Origin: Pseudoxanthomonas daejeonensis
Lineage (GTDB): Bacteria; Pseudomonadota; Gammaproteobacteria; Xanthomonadales; Xanthomonadaceae
Reading direction: 5' to 3'
NCBI RefSeq assembly: GCF_010093205.1
Contig: NZ_PDWN01000006.1
Location: 163,295 to 227,294, forward strand
Length of the DNA stretch: 64,000 nucleotides
The notes below the pieces were generated by a model. That model was given only the letters and a program-made list of their open reading frames with translations. It was not told where the DNA came from and searched no databases. Every line of letters begins with the position of its first letter. Within the stretch, counting starts at the first letter, position 1. The translations under genes and the position numbers were made by a program. This document shows positions 35,739-46,875 of this stretch, in pieces.

Positions 35739-38174
35739 ATGACCCGATCGCTGCCCCTTGCCCTGCCCCTCGTCATGCTCGCCTCGGCCCTGGTCCTGGC
35801 GTTGCCGGCCGCCGCACAGGCGCCGAAGCCGGCCGCGTCCACGAGCGCGCCGCTGATCGCGCCGACGGCCCCGCTGACGATCGAACAGGCCATGGCCGAT
35901 CCGGACTGGATCGGCCCGCCGGTCGAACGCGCGTGGTGGAGCTGGGACGGCCGCGAGGCGCAACTGCAGCTGCGGCGCGAAGGCGGCGCCATCCGCGACA
36001 CCTGGCGCCAGCCGGTGGCCGGCGGCGCTCTGCAGAAGGTGGGCGATGCCGAACGCGCCGGCCTGGACGCGGCCAACCCGGTCTACGACGTACAGCGCCG
36101 GCGCATGGCCTTCGTCCGCAACGGCGACGTGTTCCTGCGCGACCTGTCCAGCGGCGCGCTGAGCCAGCTCACCCGCAGCGCGGCCGCCGAATCGCAGCCG
36201 CGTTTCGCCGCCGATGGCGGGGTGATCTGGCGCGCCGGCAATGACTGGTTCAAGTGGAATGCCGGCGCCGGCGCCGCGCAGGTCGCTTCGCTCAAGGCCG
36301 AGAAGGATCCGGCCGCGCCGCCCAAGGCCGACGCGCTGCGCGAGCAGCAGTTGCGCACGATCGACACCCTGCGTCGCGACAAGGAGCAGCGCGACGCACA
36401 GCGCGCGCAGGAGGAAACCTGGCGCAAGGCCGACTCGACCCGTGCGCCCGCGCCCGCCTTCCTTGGCGACGAGGTCGAGATCGTCGACAGCAGCCTTTCG
36501 CCGGATGCGCGCCACCTGCTGGTGGTGACGAAGAAGAAGGGCGCCGATGCCGGCCGCGACGGCAAGATGCCGATGTACGTCACCGAGTCCGGCTATGAGG
36601 AATTCGAGGACGTCCGCACCCGCGTCGGCCGCAATGATCCACTGCCGCACGCGCTGTGGCTGGTCGATGCGCGCGACGGCAGCGTGCGCGAACTCAAGTT
36701 CGACCCGCTGCCCGGCATCGGCGTCGATCCGCTCGCCGCGATGCGCCGCGCCGCCGGCAAGGATCCGCTGAAGGGACTTCGTGGCGTCCAGGTGACCACC
36801 AGCGGCGACAACGGCGACGGCCCGCGCATCCAGTGGAGCGGCGACGGCCGCCAAGCCGCGGTGATGCTGCGCGCGATCGACAACAAGGACCGCTGGATCG
36901 CCGGTGTCGACCTCGACAGCGCGAAGCTGCAGTCGCGCCACCGCCTCACCGACCCGGCCTGGATCAACTGGAACTTCAACGACTTCGGCTTCCTGCCGGA
37001 CAACCGCACGCTGTGGCTGCTGTCGGAGGAATCGGGGTATTCGCACCTGTACACGCAGGCCGGCGGCGAACGCCCGCGCCAGCGCACCTCTGGCCAGTGG
37101 GAAGCGTCCTCACCGGTTCCCACCGCCGACGGCGGAGGCTTCCTGTTCCTGTGCAACCGCGCACGGCCGGGCGACTACGAGGTCTGCGCGCTCGACCTGG
37201 CCGGCGGCCAGGTGAAGGAAATCTCCGCGCTCGACGGCGTCGAGGATTTCAGCCTCTCGCCCGACGGCCGCCAGGTGCTGGTGCGCTACTCGGGCAGCTA
37301 CTTGCCACCGCAACTGGCGGTGGTGTCATCGACGGGCGGCGAGGCGCGCGTGCTCACCGACACCCGCAACGCCGCGTTCAAGGCGCGCGAATGGATCCAG
37401 CCGGAGTACGTGCAGGTGCCGAGCAAGCATGGCGCCGGCGTGGTCTGGGGCAAGTTCTACGGGCCGAAGTCCTACGAGGCCGGTCGCAAGTATCCGGTGG
37501 TGATGTTCGTGCACGGCGCCGGCTACCTGCAGAACGTCTCGGCGCGCTATCCGAACTACTTCCGCGAGCAGATGTTCCACCAGTTGCTGGTCGAGCGCGG
37601 CTACGTGGTGCTGGACCTGGACTACCGCGGCAGCGAAGGCTACGGCCGCGACTGGCGCACCGCGATCTACCGGCAGATGGGCCATCCGGAGCTGGAGGAT
37701 TACCTCGATGGCCTGGACTGGGTCGTGGCCAACCACCAGGGCGACCGCGACCATGCCGGCATCTACGGCGGCAGCTACGGCGGCTTCATGACCTTCATGG
37801 CGCTGTTCCGTTCGCCGGGCACGTTCAAGGCCGGCGCCGCGCTGCGCCCGGTGGTGGATTGGACCCAGTACAACCACGAGTACACGTCCAACATCCTCAA
37901 CACGCCCGAGCTCGACCCGGAGGCCTATAAAAAGTCCTCGCCGATCGAGTACGCGCAGGGCCTGCAGGACGAGCTGCTGATCGCCCACGGCATGATCGAC
38001 GACAACGTTTTCTTCCGCGATTCGGTGGTGCTGACCCAGCGCCTGATCGAGCTGCGCAAGGACGACTGGGAGATCGCGCCCTATCCGCTGGAGCGGCATG
38101 GCTTCACCCGCGCCGATTCCTGGCTGGACGAGTACAAGCGCATCCTCAAGCTGTTCGAGCGCACGCTGAAGTGA
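35739..38174 (+). CDS. S9 family peptidase (prolyl-oligopeptidase/DPP-type), secreted
   Basis: 811 residues starting MTRSLPLALPLVMLASALVL, signal peptide ending near AAAQA. The N-terminal part is a WD/beta-propeller (SLSPDARHLLVVTKK, FSLSPDGRQVLVRYSG). The C-terminal alpha/beta-hydrolase domain has the catalytic triad Ser679 (GGSYGG), Asp754 (GMIDDNV) and His787 (LERHGF). Such enzymes cleave after proline or alanine in oligopeptides in the periplasm. It overlaps the Nudix gene by four bases (GTGA). A second S9 enzyme of the DPP-IV subtype lies at 61597; the two differ clearly in sequence. Confidence 0.92.
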   Translation: MTRSLPLALPLVMLASALVLALPAAAQAPKPAASTSAPLIAPTAPLTIEQAMADPDWIGPPVERAWWSWDGREAQLQLRREGGAIRDTWRQPVAGGALQKVGDAERAGLDAANPVYDVQRRRMAFVRNGDVFLRDLSSGALSQLTRSAAAESQPRFAADGGVIWRAGNDWFKWNAGAGAAQVASLKAEKDPAAPPKADALREQQLRTIDTLRRDKEQRDAQRAQEETWRKADSTRAPAPAFLGDEVEIVDSSLSPDARHLLVVTKKKGADAGRDGKMPMYVTESGYEEFEDVRTRVGRNDPLPHALWLVDARDGSVRELKFDPLPGIGVDPLAAMRRAAGKDPLKGLRGVQVTTSGDNGDGPRIQWSGDGRQAAVMLRAIDNKDRWIAGVDLDSAKLQSRHRLTDPAWINWNFNDFGFLPDNRTLWLLSEESGYSHLYTQAGGERPRQRTSGQWEASSPVPTADGGGFLFLCNRARPGDYEVCALDLAGGQVKEISALDGVEDFSLSPDGRQVLVRYSGSYLPPQLAVVSSTGGEARVLTDTRNAAFKAREWIQPEYVQVPSKHGAGVVWGKFYGPKSYEAGRKYPVVMFVHGAGYLQNVSARYPNYFREQMFHQLLVERGYVVLDLDYRGSEGYGRDWRTAIYRQMGHPELEDYLDGLDWVVANHQGDRDHAGIYGGSYGGFMTFMALFRSPGTFKAGAALRPVVDWTQYNHEYTSNILNTPELDPEAYKKSSPIEYAQGLQDELLIAHGMIDDNVFFRDSVVLTQRLIELRKDDWEIAPYPLERHGFTRADSWLDEYKRILKLFERTLK

Positions 38175-38596
38175 CGCGCGGCACCGGTGCCACCGCAGCG
38201 GCCGAACCGATCCGCACGGTGGCGGCGGTGATCCGCGACGGCGAGGGCCGCGTGCTGCTGGTGCGCAAGCACGGGTCGTCGACGTTCATCCAGCCCGGTG
38301 GCAAGCGCGAGCCGGGCGAGGACGCGCTGGCCACCTTGGCGCGCGAGCTGGACGAGGAACTGGGCGTGCGGCTGCTCGCAGGCAGCGCGCGGCGGCTGGG
38401 CGAATTCGAGGACGCGGCGGTGAACGAACCGGGGCGCCGGGTCAGGGCCGAGGCCTTCGCGGTGGAAGTCGAGGGCGTACCCCAGGCGCGCGCCGAGATC
38501 GCCGAACTGGCGTGGATCGTGCCGCGGCCGCCGTTCCCGGTCACCGTCGCCCCGCTCAGCGCCGGCCACATCCTGCCCGCCCTCCCGTCAGGGTAG
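38171..38596 (+). CDS. Nudix hydrolase
   Basis: 141 residues from GTG at 38171, overlapping the S9 peptidase stop. A complete Nudix box GxxxxxExxxxxxxREUxEExGU is visible: GKREPGEDALATLARELDEELGV (about residues 45-66). Nudix enzymes hydrolyse nucleoside diphosphates linked to another moiety; the substrate cannot be read. The N-terminus TRGTGATAAAEPIRT is flexible and the fold starts at VAAVIRDGEGRVLLVRK. Operon membership with a peptidase suggests co-transcription only. Confidence 0.9.
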   Translation: MTRGTGATAAAEPIRTVAAVIRDGEGRVLLVRKHGSSTFIQPGGKREPGEDALATLARELDEELGVRLLAGSARRLGEFEDAAVNEPGRRVRAEAFAVEVEGVPQARAEIAELAWIVPRPPFPVTVAPLSAGHILPALPSG

Positions 38597-38791
38597 GGAG
38601 CGGACTCCCGTGCGCGACGGCGCCCAGGCAGCCGGCAGTGCACGCGGTTCCGGCCCGCCTGTGTCGCTTCATGTCCGTTCCCGCAGGAGCCGTGGCGCAG
38701 GGCGCCTCCCGTTGTCGCACCAGGTAGCGAAGGGACCCTCCGCAAGCGTCCGCCACCGGCACAATGGCCGCAGACCTCCATCAGGCCACCC

Positions 38792-39364
38792 ATGAGCGCT
38801 CCGCCCCCACTGCCCGCCTCCGGCTTCGTCACCGTCCTGGCCCGGATTTCCTTCGTCCTGGCCGCACTGGGCCTGGCCTGGTCACTGGCCCAGATGGTCC
38901 TGGCCCTGCTCATGCCCGATGCGGCGGTGCTGCGGATCGCGGCCCAACCAGGAGTGCCGGCCGGGCTGGTCTGGACGCTCGAACGCCGGCACGTGCTGTC
39001 GCTGGCCCTGCTGCTGCTTTCGCTGCTGTGCCTGGCGGTGGCGTGGGGGCTGCTGAAGCGGCGCGAGTGGGCGCGCCTGGCCTTCATCGGCCTGCTGGTC
39101 GCGGGTGCGGCGATGAATTTCGCCGGGCTGGCCCTGATCGGCCCGTTCTTCGAAGGTCTCCTGGGCATGTTCCCGGCGCAGATGCTGGACACGCCCGACG
39201 GGCGGGATCTGGTGGCGCAGATGCACTTCAACCGCCAGCTCACGTTCGCCAGCAGCCTGGCCGGCGCGGTGGTCTTCGCCGGCCTGCATGGCTGGATCGC
39301 CTGGAAGCTGTGCACGGCGGCGGTCCGCGCCGAATTCGGCGGCCGAAGCGCCGACCGGGCTTGA
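38792..39364 (+). CDS. Hypothetical four-helix membrane protein
   Basis: 190 residues starting MSAPPPLPASGFVTVLARIS. Four hydrophobic segments: LARISFVLAALGLAWSLAQM, LALLLLSLLCLAVAWGLL, LAFIGLLVAGAAMNFAGLAL and ASSLAGAVVFAGLHGWIAWK. No recognised family or motif. It precedes hemF on the same strand with 43 bases between, so the pair may be co-transcribed, but no role in heme synthesis can be claimed. Confidence 0.7.
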   Translation: MSAPPPLPASGFVTVLARISFVLAALGLAWSLAQMVLALLMPDAAVLRIAAQPGVPAGLVWTLERRHVLSLALLLLSLLCLAVAWGLLKRREWARLAFIGLLVAGAAMNFAGLALIGPFFEGLLGMFPAQMLDTPDGRDLVAQMHFNRQLTFASSLAGAVVFAGLHGWIAWKLCTAAVRAEFGGRSADRA

Positions 39365-39398
39365 TCGCGATCAAGGGCAGCCGGGGAGGCGCGGCTAG

Positions 39399-40322
<924 letters not shown>

Positions 40323-40477
40323 CCGCAGGCGAACACGCGCCCTTGCCGCGCCCGGACCCGCGCCTGCCAGCGCGGCGTCGCGCCACCGGCGGTCGCGAGC
40401 GCCCGAATACTGGATCTTGGCGCCCGGCGACGGGCCGCCCATTCAGGCCGCACTCGCGCCAGCGTGCGGTGAGCACA

Positions 40478-40602
40478 AATAAAAAGCCCCGCCGACCAGG
40501 GGGAGGTCGACGGGGCTGGGAACGGAGACTTGGGGAGTAGCCCCGTTCCGGTAGATCTGCTCCAGGGGAAGGGAGAGATCCGCGACAGGCGTTGCACCTG
40601 TC
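40478..40602 (-). ncRNA. sX13-like small RNA with C-rich loops
   Basis: Read on the minus strand, four successive hairpins are visible. HP1 is 40584-40602 (GACAGG arm with CCTGTC). HP2 is about 40554-40580 (GATCT/AGATC and CTCC/GGAG) with loop CUUCCCCU. HP3 is 40519-40549 (GGAACGG/CCGTTCC) with loop containing ACUCCCCA. HP4 is 40485-40517, a 13-pair stem with loop UCCCCCU, followed by a U-rich run (UUUUUAUUU). The length of about 125 nt, the repeated C-rich loops, the own terminator and the position next to polA match the description of Xanthomonas sX13, a trans-acting regulator of virulence. No reading frame accounts for this region. Confidence 0.75.
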
Positions 40603-40606
40603 GGGA

Positions 40607-40615
40607 CCTATAACA
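40607..40615 (-). promoter_or_regulatory. Extended -10 element of the sRNA
   Basis: On the minus strand TGTTATAGG gives an extended -10 (TGn plus TATAGG) ending five bases before the first hairpin at 40602. No good -35 hexamer is present at the matching distance, which is compatible with an extended -10 promoter. Transcription probably starts at 40600-40602. Confidence 0.5.
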
Positions 40616-40753
40616 CCACCCTGCACATTGATGGTTCGTGAAGAATAAGGTTAAAAAAAGCTTGGATTTAGCACGGATTCATCCGCGCGCGATGGAACAA
40701 AATGTAACGCGAGCGGCCTGCGCGGCTAAGCGCGCCAAGTGCCTGAATCGCGG

Positions 40754-43567
40754 TCAGTGCGCCTCGTCCCAGTTGTCGCCGATGCCCGTCTCCACCACCA
40801 GCGGGACGCTCAGTTCCGCAGCCGAGGCCATCAGGCGGCCGGCGGTTTCGACCAGGGTCGGGACGAAGGCCTCGTCGGCCTCGAATACCAGTTCGTCGTG
40901 GACCTGCAGGATCATCAGGGCCGGGCCCTCGCCCGGCTTGCCCTGCCCGGCCAGCCAGCCGTCCACGACGATCATCGCCCGCTTGATGATGTCCGCCGCC
41001 GTGCCCTGCATCGGCGCGTTGATCGCCGCGCGCTCGGCACCGGCACGCTGGGCCTGGTTGCCGGCGCGGATGTACTCCAGGTACAGGCGTCGGCCGAACA
41101 CCGTCTCCACGTAACCCTGCTCGCGCGCCTGCTCGCGGGTGCGCTCCATGTAGTCGCGCACGCCCGGGTAGCGGCTGAAGTACAGCGCGATGTAGTCCTG
41201 CGCCTCGCCACGGCCGATGCCCAGTTGCCGGGCCAGGCCGAACGCGCTCATGCCGTACATCAGGCCGAAGTTGATCGCCTTGGCGGCGCGCCGCTCGTTG
41301 CCGGTGACCTCTTCGAGCGTGCGGCCGAACACTTCCGCCGCGGTGGCGCGATGCACGTCGGCGCCGGATTCGAACGCGCGCACCAGGCCCGGGTCCTGCG
41401 ACAGGTGGGCCATGATCCGCAACTCGATCTGCGAGTAATCGCAGGCCACCAGCTTGCGTCCCGGCGGCGCGACGAAGGCGCGGCGGATGCGGCGGCCATC
41501 CTCTGTGCGGATCGGGATGTTCTGCAGGTTCGGATCGGACGACGACAGCCGCCCGGTGGCCGCACCGGCCTGGTGGTAGCTGGTGTGCACGCGGCCGGTG
41601 TCCGGATTGATCATCTCCGGCAGCTTGTCGGTATAGGTGCTGCGCAGTTTCGCCAGGCCGCGGTACTCGAGGATCACCCGCGGCAGTTCGTGCTGGTCGG
41701 CGATCGCCTCCAGCGCCTCCTCGTTGGTCGAAGGCTGGCCCTTGGGCGTCTTCACCAGCGCCGGCAACTTGAGCTCCTCGAACAGCAGCGCGCAGAGCTG
41801 CTTGGGCGAATCCAGGTTGAACGCGCGCCCGGCCAGGCCGGTGGCTTTCTGCTGCGCGGCGAGCATGCGCTTGGACAGGTCCGCGCTCTGCCGGCGCAGC
41901 TCGTCCATGTCGACTTTCACGCCGTTGGCCTCGATCCGCTCCAGCACCGGCACCAGCGGCATCTCGATCTCGCGGTAGACACGCGTGAGCGCCGGCTCGG
42001 CAACCAGGCGTTGCGTCAGCACGCGATGCAGGCGCAGGGTGATGTCGGCGTCCTCGGCGGCGTAGCGGGTGGCGTCGTCGATCGCGACCTGCGAGAACGC
42101 GATCTGCTTGGCGCCCTTGCCGCAGACGTCCTCGTACTTGACCGTCTCGTAGCCCAGGTGCCGGCGCGCGAGGCTGTCCATGTCGTGGCGGGCGTTGCCG
42201 GAATCGAGCACGAAGCTCTCCAGCATCGTGTCGTCGTCGTAGCCGGCCAGTTCGATGCCATGCCGCCGCAGGACGTGCAGGTCGTATTTGCCGTGCTGGC
42301 CGAGCTTGCGCACCGTGGCATCGGCCAGCAAAGGACGCAGCAGGTCCAGCGCGAAGCCGCGTTCCAGCTGCACCGGCGCACCAGGATAATCGTGCGCCAG
42401 CGGCACGTAGGCGGCCTTGCCCGGTACCGCGGCGAAACTCAGCCCGACCAGGTTGGCGCGCATCGGATCAAGGCTGTCGGTCTCGGTGTCGAAGGCGAAC
42501 TGGCCGGCGTCGCGCAATTCGGCGATCCAGGCCTGCAGCCGTTCGACGGTAGTGACGGCCTCGTACTCGCCCGGTGCGGCCAAGGCCGGATCCAGGTCTA
42601 CCGCCGCAGCCTGGGCAGGTGCGGCAAAACCCCCGCTGCGGGCGCGCCCCGGCTCCTTCTCGGCGACCGCACCGGCCGGGCCGCTGCCACCACCGGCAAC
42701 CGCACCGGCTTCCAGGTCCTTCAGCGCCTGGTTGAAGCCATAGCGCGCGTACAGCCCGCGCAGCGTATCCACATGCGGCTCGCGCAGGCGCAGCGTCTCC
42801 GGTGCCTGTTCCAGGGCGACGTCGGTCTTGATCGTCACCAGCTCGCGATTCAACGGCAACCGCGGCAGCGCCGCGCGCAGGTTGTCGCCGATCTTGCCCT
42901 TGATCGTGGCGGCCTGGGCCATGACGCCATCCAGCGAACCGTACTCGCCGAGCCACTTGGCCGCGGTCTTGGGCCCGCACTTCTCCACGCCGGGCACGTT
43001 GTCGATGGCATCGCCCATCAGCGCGAGCAGGTCGACGATCTGCCCCGCCTTCACGCCGAACTTTTCCATCACCGCCGCGTCCGAATCCATGCGGCTGCCG
43101 CTCATCGTGTTGACCAGCGCGATCGAGCCCGCGTCCACGCCCGGCGCGCGCACCAGCTGGGCGAAGTCCTTGTCGCCGGTGGAGATGGTGACGTCCATAC
43201 CGGCGCCGGCGCCCTGCACGGCGAGCGTGCCGATCACGTCGTCGGCCTCCACGCCTTCGATGCGCAGGATGTCGATGCCCAGCGCGTGCACGATCTCGCA
43301 CATCGGCTGCACCTGCGCGCGCAGTTCGTCCGGCATCGGCGGGCGGTTGGCCTTGTAGGCCGGATACAGGTCGTCGCGGAAGGTCTTGCCGGGCGCGTCG
43401 ACCACGAAGGCGACGTGGTCGGGCTTTTCCTTCAGCGTGGCGCGCAGCATGTTGACCACGCCGAACAGCGCGCCGGTCGGCTCGCCGGCGGCGTTCGTAA
43501 GGGGCGGCAGCGCGTGGAAGGCGCGGTACAGGTAGCTGGAACCGTCGATGAGTACGAGGCGTGTCAT
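40754..43567 (-). CDS. polA: DNA polymerase I
   Basis: 937 residues. The N-terminal 5'-3' exonuclease (MTRLVLIDGSSYLYRAFHAL, AFVVDAPGKTFRDDLYPAYK, GVEKCGPKTAAKWL) is followed by the 3'-5' proofreading domain with FAFDTETDSLDP (DxE site intact, exo I) and VLDSGNARHDMDSLARRHLG. The polymerase carries motif A DYSQIELRIMAHLS, the O-helix RRAAKAINFGLMYGMSAFGL and motif C QVHDELVFE. All catalytic residues appear intact, so this is a full-length proofreading enzyme for gap filling and repair. It is divergent from a DUF2782 gene, an arrangement seen in other gammaproteobacteria. The sRNA at 40478 follows downstream on the same strand. Confidence 0.97.
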   Translation of the reverse strand: MTRLVLIDGSSYLYRAFHALPPLTNAAGEPTGALFGVVNMLRATLKEKPDHVAFVVDAPGKTFRDDLYPAYKANRPPMPDELRAQVQPMCEIVHALGIDILRIEGVEADDVIGTLAVQGAGAGMDVTISTGDKDFAQLVRAPGVDAGSIALVNTMSGSRMDSDAAVMEKFGVKAGQIVDLLALMGDAIDNVPGVEKCGPKTAAKWLGEYGSLDGVMAQAATIKGKIGDNLRAALPRLPLNRELVTIKTDVALEQAPETLRLREPHVDTLRGLYARYGFNQALKDLEAGAVAGGGSGPAGAVAEKEPGRARSGGFAAPAQAAAVDLDPALAAPGEYEAVTTVERLQAWIAELRDAGQFAFDTETDSLDPMRANLVGLSFAAVPGKAAYVPLAHDYPGAPVQLERGFALDLLRPLLADATVRKLGQHGKYDLHVLRRHGIELAGYDDDTMLESFVLDSGNARHDMDSLARRHLGYETVKYEDVCGKGAKQIAFSQVAIDDATRYAAEDADITLRLHRVLTQRLVAEPALTRVYREIEMPLVPVLERIEANGVKVDMDELRRQSADLSKRMLAAQQKATGLAGRAFNLDSPKQLCALLFEELKLPALVKTPKGQPSTNEEALEAIADQHELPRVILEYRGLAKLRSTYTDKLPEMINPDTGRVHTSYHQAGAATGRLSSSDPNLQNIPIRTEDGRRIRRAFVAPPGRKLVACDYSQIELRIMAHLSQDPGLVRAFESGADVHRATAAEVFGRTLEEVTGNERRAAKAINFGLMYGMSAFGLARQLGIGRGEAQDYIALYFSRYPGVRDYMERTREQAREQGYVETVFGRRLYLEYIRAGNQAQRAGAERAAINAPMQGTAADIIKRAMIVVDGWLAGQGKPGEGPALMILQVHDELVFEADEAFVPTLVETAGRLMASAAELSVPLVVETGIGDNWDEAH

Positions 43568-43804
43568 GCCGGCATTCTACGTCCACAGGTGCCGGGGCCG
43601 CGGGCGCGCTGCGGAGGAGGCGCCGGAATCCCGTGCCTGCCAGTGGATCCCGCCAACGCGGTAACTGCGCGCGGCGTCGGCTCGCCGGCGGGCACTCGGG
43701 CATGGAGGCGCGGGGCATGCCCATCGGGTGGGGTGCGATTTGACGTGCCACGCCACGTGCGCGCTGCCGGCGCATAATGCAGGCACGCAAGACAAGGAGC
43801 CGAC

Positions 43805-44092
43805 ATGCACCCGATCCTGACCGCCGCGGTAGTGGCTGCGGCCCTCTTCCTGGGCGGCTGCGCCAGCACGGGCGCGCCCGTGGACGTCAGCGGTGCCGAC
43901 GTCGCCACGCGCACGCTCGAGAACGGCGACACCTTCGAGGAGTACCGGGTCGCCGGCCAGCTGCGGATGGTCAAGATCACTCCGCTGCGCGGCGCGCCGT
44001 ACTACCTGTACGACCGGGATGGTGACGGCGCACTCGACCGCGACGATGCGGACAAGGTGCCGCAGACGTACTGGAAGCTGTTCTCGTGGTGA
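43805..44092 (+). CDS. DUF2782 family lipoprotein
   Basis: 95 residues starting [20 protein letters not shown] lipoprotein signal with lipidated Cys19. The mature domain (NGDTFEEYRVAGQLRMVKIT, GAPYYLYDRDGD, QTYWKLFSW) matches the DUF2782 family, whose members lie beside polA in Pseudomonas and Xanthomonas. Function unknown. AAGGAG 5 bases before ATG is a strong ribosome binding site. It is coupled to the GNAT gene by a GTGA overlap. Confidence 0.88.
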   Translation: MHPILTAAVVAAALFLGGCASTGAPVDVSGADVATRTLENGDTFEEYRVAGQLRMVKITPLRGAPYYLYDRDGDGALDRDDADKVPQTYWKLFSW

Positions 44093-44529
44093 AGACCGCG
44101 GCGCCGGACATCCGCGACGCCGTCGACGAACCCACGCTGCGCGCCGCCTGGCCGGTGGTGGCGCAGTTGCGTCCGCACCTGGATGAAGAATCCTTCGTCG
44201 CCGCCGCGGTGCGCCAGCAGGCGGAAGGATGGAAGGCCACGGTCCTGTACGACGCCGGCGTGCCGCGCGCGTTCGCGGGTTGGCGCGTTCAGGAAATGCT
44301 GGCCCACGGCCGCTTCCTGTACATCGACGACCTGGTGACCGATGCGCGCACCCGCAGCGCCGGCCACGGCAAGGCGCTGCTGGACTGGCTGAAGGCCCAG
44401 GCGCGCCGCCTGGACTGCGCCAGCGTGCAACTGGACTCGGGTACCCAGCGCATCGATGCGCATGCCTTCTACCTGCGCGAGCGGTTACGGATCACCTCGT
44501 TCCACTTCAAGGCCGACGTCGAGGCCTGA
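44089..44529 (+). CDS. GNAT family N-acetyltransferase
   Basis: 146 residues from GTG at 44089, which overlaps the DUF2782 stop; a GTG one codon earlier (44086) is also open. The acetyl-CoA-binding region is present as IDDLVTDARTRSAGHGKALLDWL (V-T-D-x-x-x-R-x-x-G-x-G-x-x-L), the GNAT motif A, with RLDCASVQLDSG and AHAFYLRERL completing the fold. Substrate unknown; resembles the AacA4/YkkB-like small GNATs. Confidence 0.88.
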   Translation: MKTAAPDIRDAVDEPTLRAAWPVVAQLRPHLDEESFVAAAVRQQAEGWKATVLYDAGVPRAFAGWRVQEMLAHGRFLYIDDLVTDARTRSAGHGKALLDWLKAQARRLDCASVQLDSGTQRIDAHAFYLRERLRITSFHFKADVEA

Positions 44530-44630
44530 ACCACTGCATCCCGCCGGTCGCGATGCCGCCGCCGCGCGATTGCACGACAATGGCTGGCCGCATGGCCCGG
44601 CAGCCCATGCCCCTGGACAGGATCTTCCCG

Positions 44631-46487
<1,857 letters not shown>

Positions 46488-46703
46488 TGGCATCGCGCAA
46501 CCGGCCTCGCAGGTCTTGCGGGACGGATTGCGGAACGTGACGGGGTGAGGTAGGCGCGGGAGCGGTGCTGGTGGGCTGCTATGGCGTCGGTGTCGTCGTG
46601 GTGCCCGCCCCGCAGATGCACATGGGCTGGTTCTGTGGGGACGGCGTTCGGTCCGGCGTGGATACCGTGGGCATGGTGACACCCGGTGGTTGTGACGACC
46701 TCG

Positions 46704-46732
46704 GTGTCGCGGTCATGCCCGCTCCTACAAAA
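46704..46732 (-). repeat. REP-like palindromic repeat, copy 1
   Basis: On the minus strand the 29-base unit begins TTGTAGGAGCGGGC and ends GACCGCGACACCG. It matches copy 2 at 46777, in inverted orientation, at 28 of 29 positions. The inverted pair could fold as a long stem with a loop of about 44 bases. Such units, interspersed and extragenic, are common in Xanthomonadaceae and are thought to be mobilised by RAYT transposases. Confidence 0.75.
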
Positions 46733-46776
46733 GCGGGTGCTGGTTTCGGATGGGTTTCGCACGCGACGGGGACGTT

Positions 46777-46805
46777 GTAGGAGCGGGCACGACCGCGACA
46801 CCGAC
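46777..46805 (+). repeat. REP-like palindromic repeat, copy 2
   Basis: TTGTAGGAGCGGGCACGACC and the following GCGACACCG form the plus-strand unit, in inverted orientation to copy 1 (46704). The two lie in the 388-base gap between the ABC exporter and a convergently transcribed nucleotide/MFS transporter, otherwise without coding potential. A third copy lies near the window end (63924). Confidence 0.78.
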
Positions 46806-46875
46806 GACACCGGCGGACGCGACTCATCCCCGGCCCCGGCATGCGCAATCGCCCGCGGGGTGGTTCCGGCAAGCC

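Noticed and set aside
33054..37046. A 1330-codon minus-strand frame running under patatin, ligase and S9 peptidase genes
   Set aside because: Low-complexity Arg/Gly/Ala translation; three well-supported genes occupy the same bases in other frames.
40526..40545. Plus-strand match CTTGGGGAGTAGCC to the first segment of the Mn riboswitch
   Set aside because: None of the other conserved segments follow, no gene lies downstream on the plus strand, and the region is better explained by the minus-strand sRNA with its own terminator.
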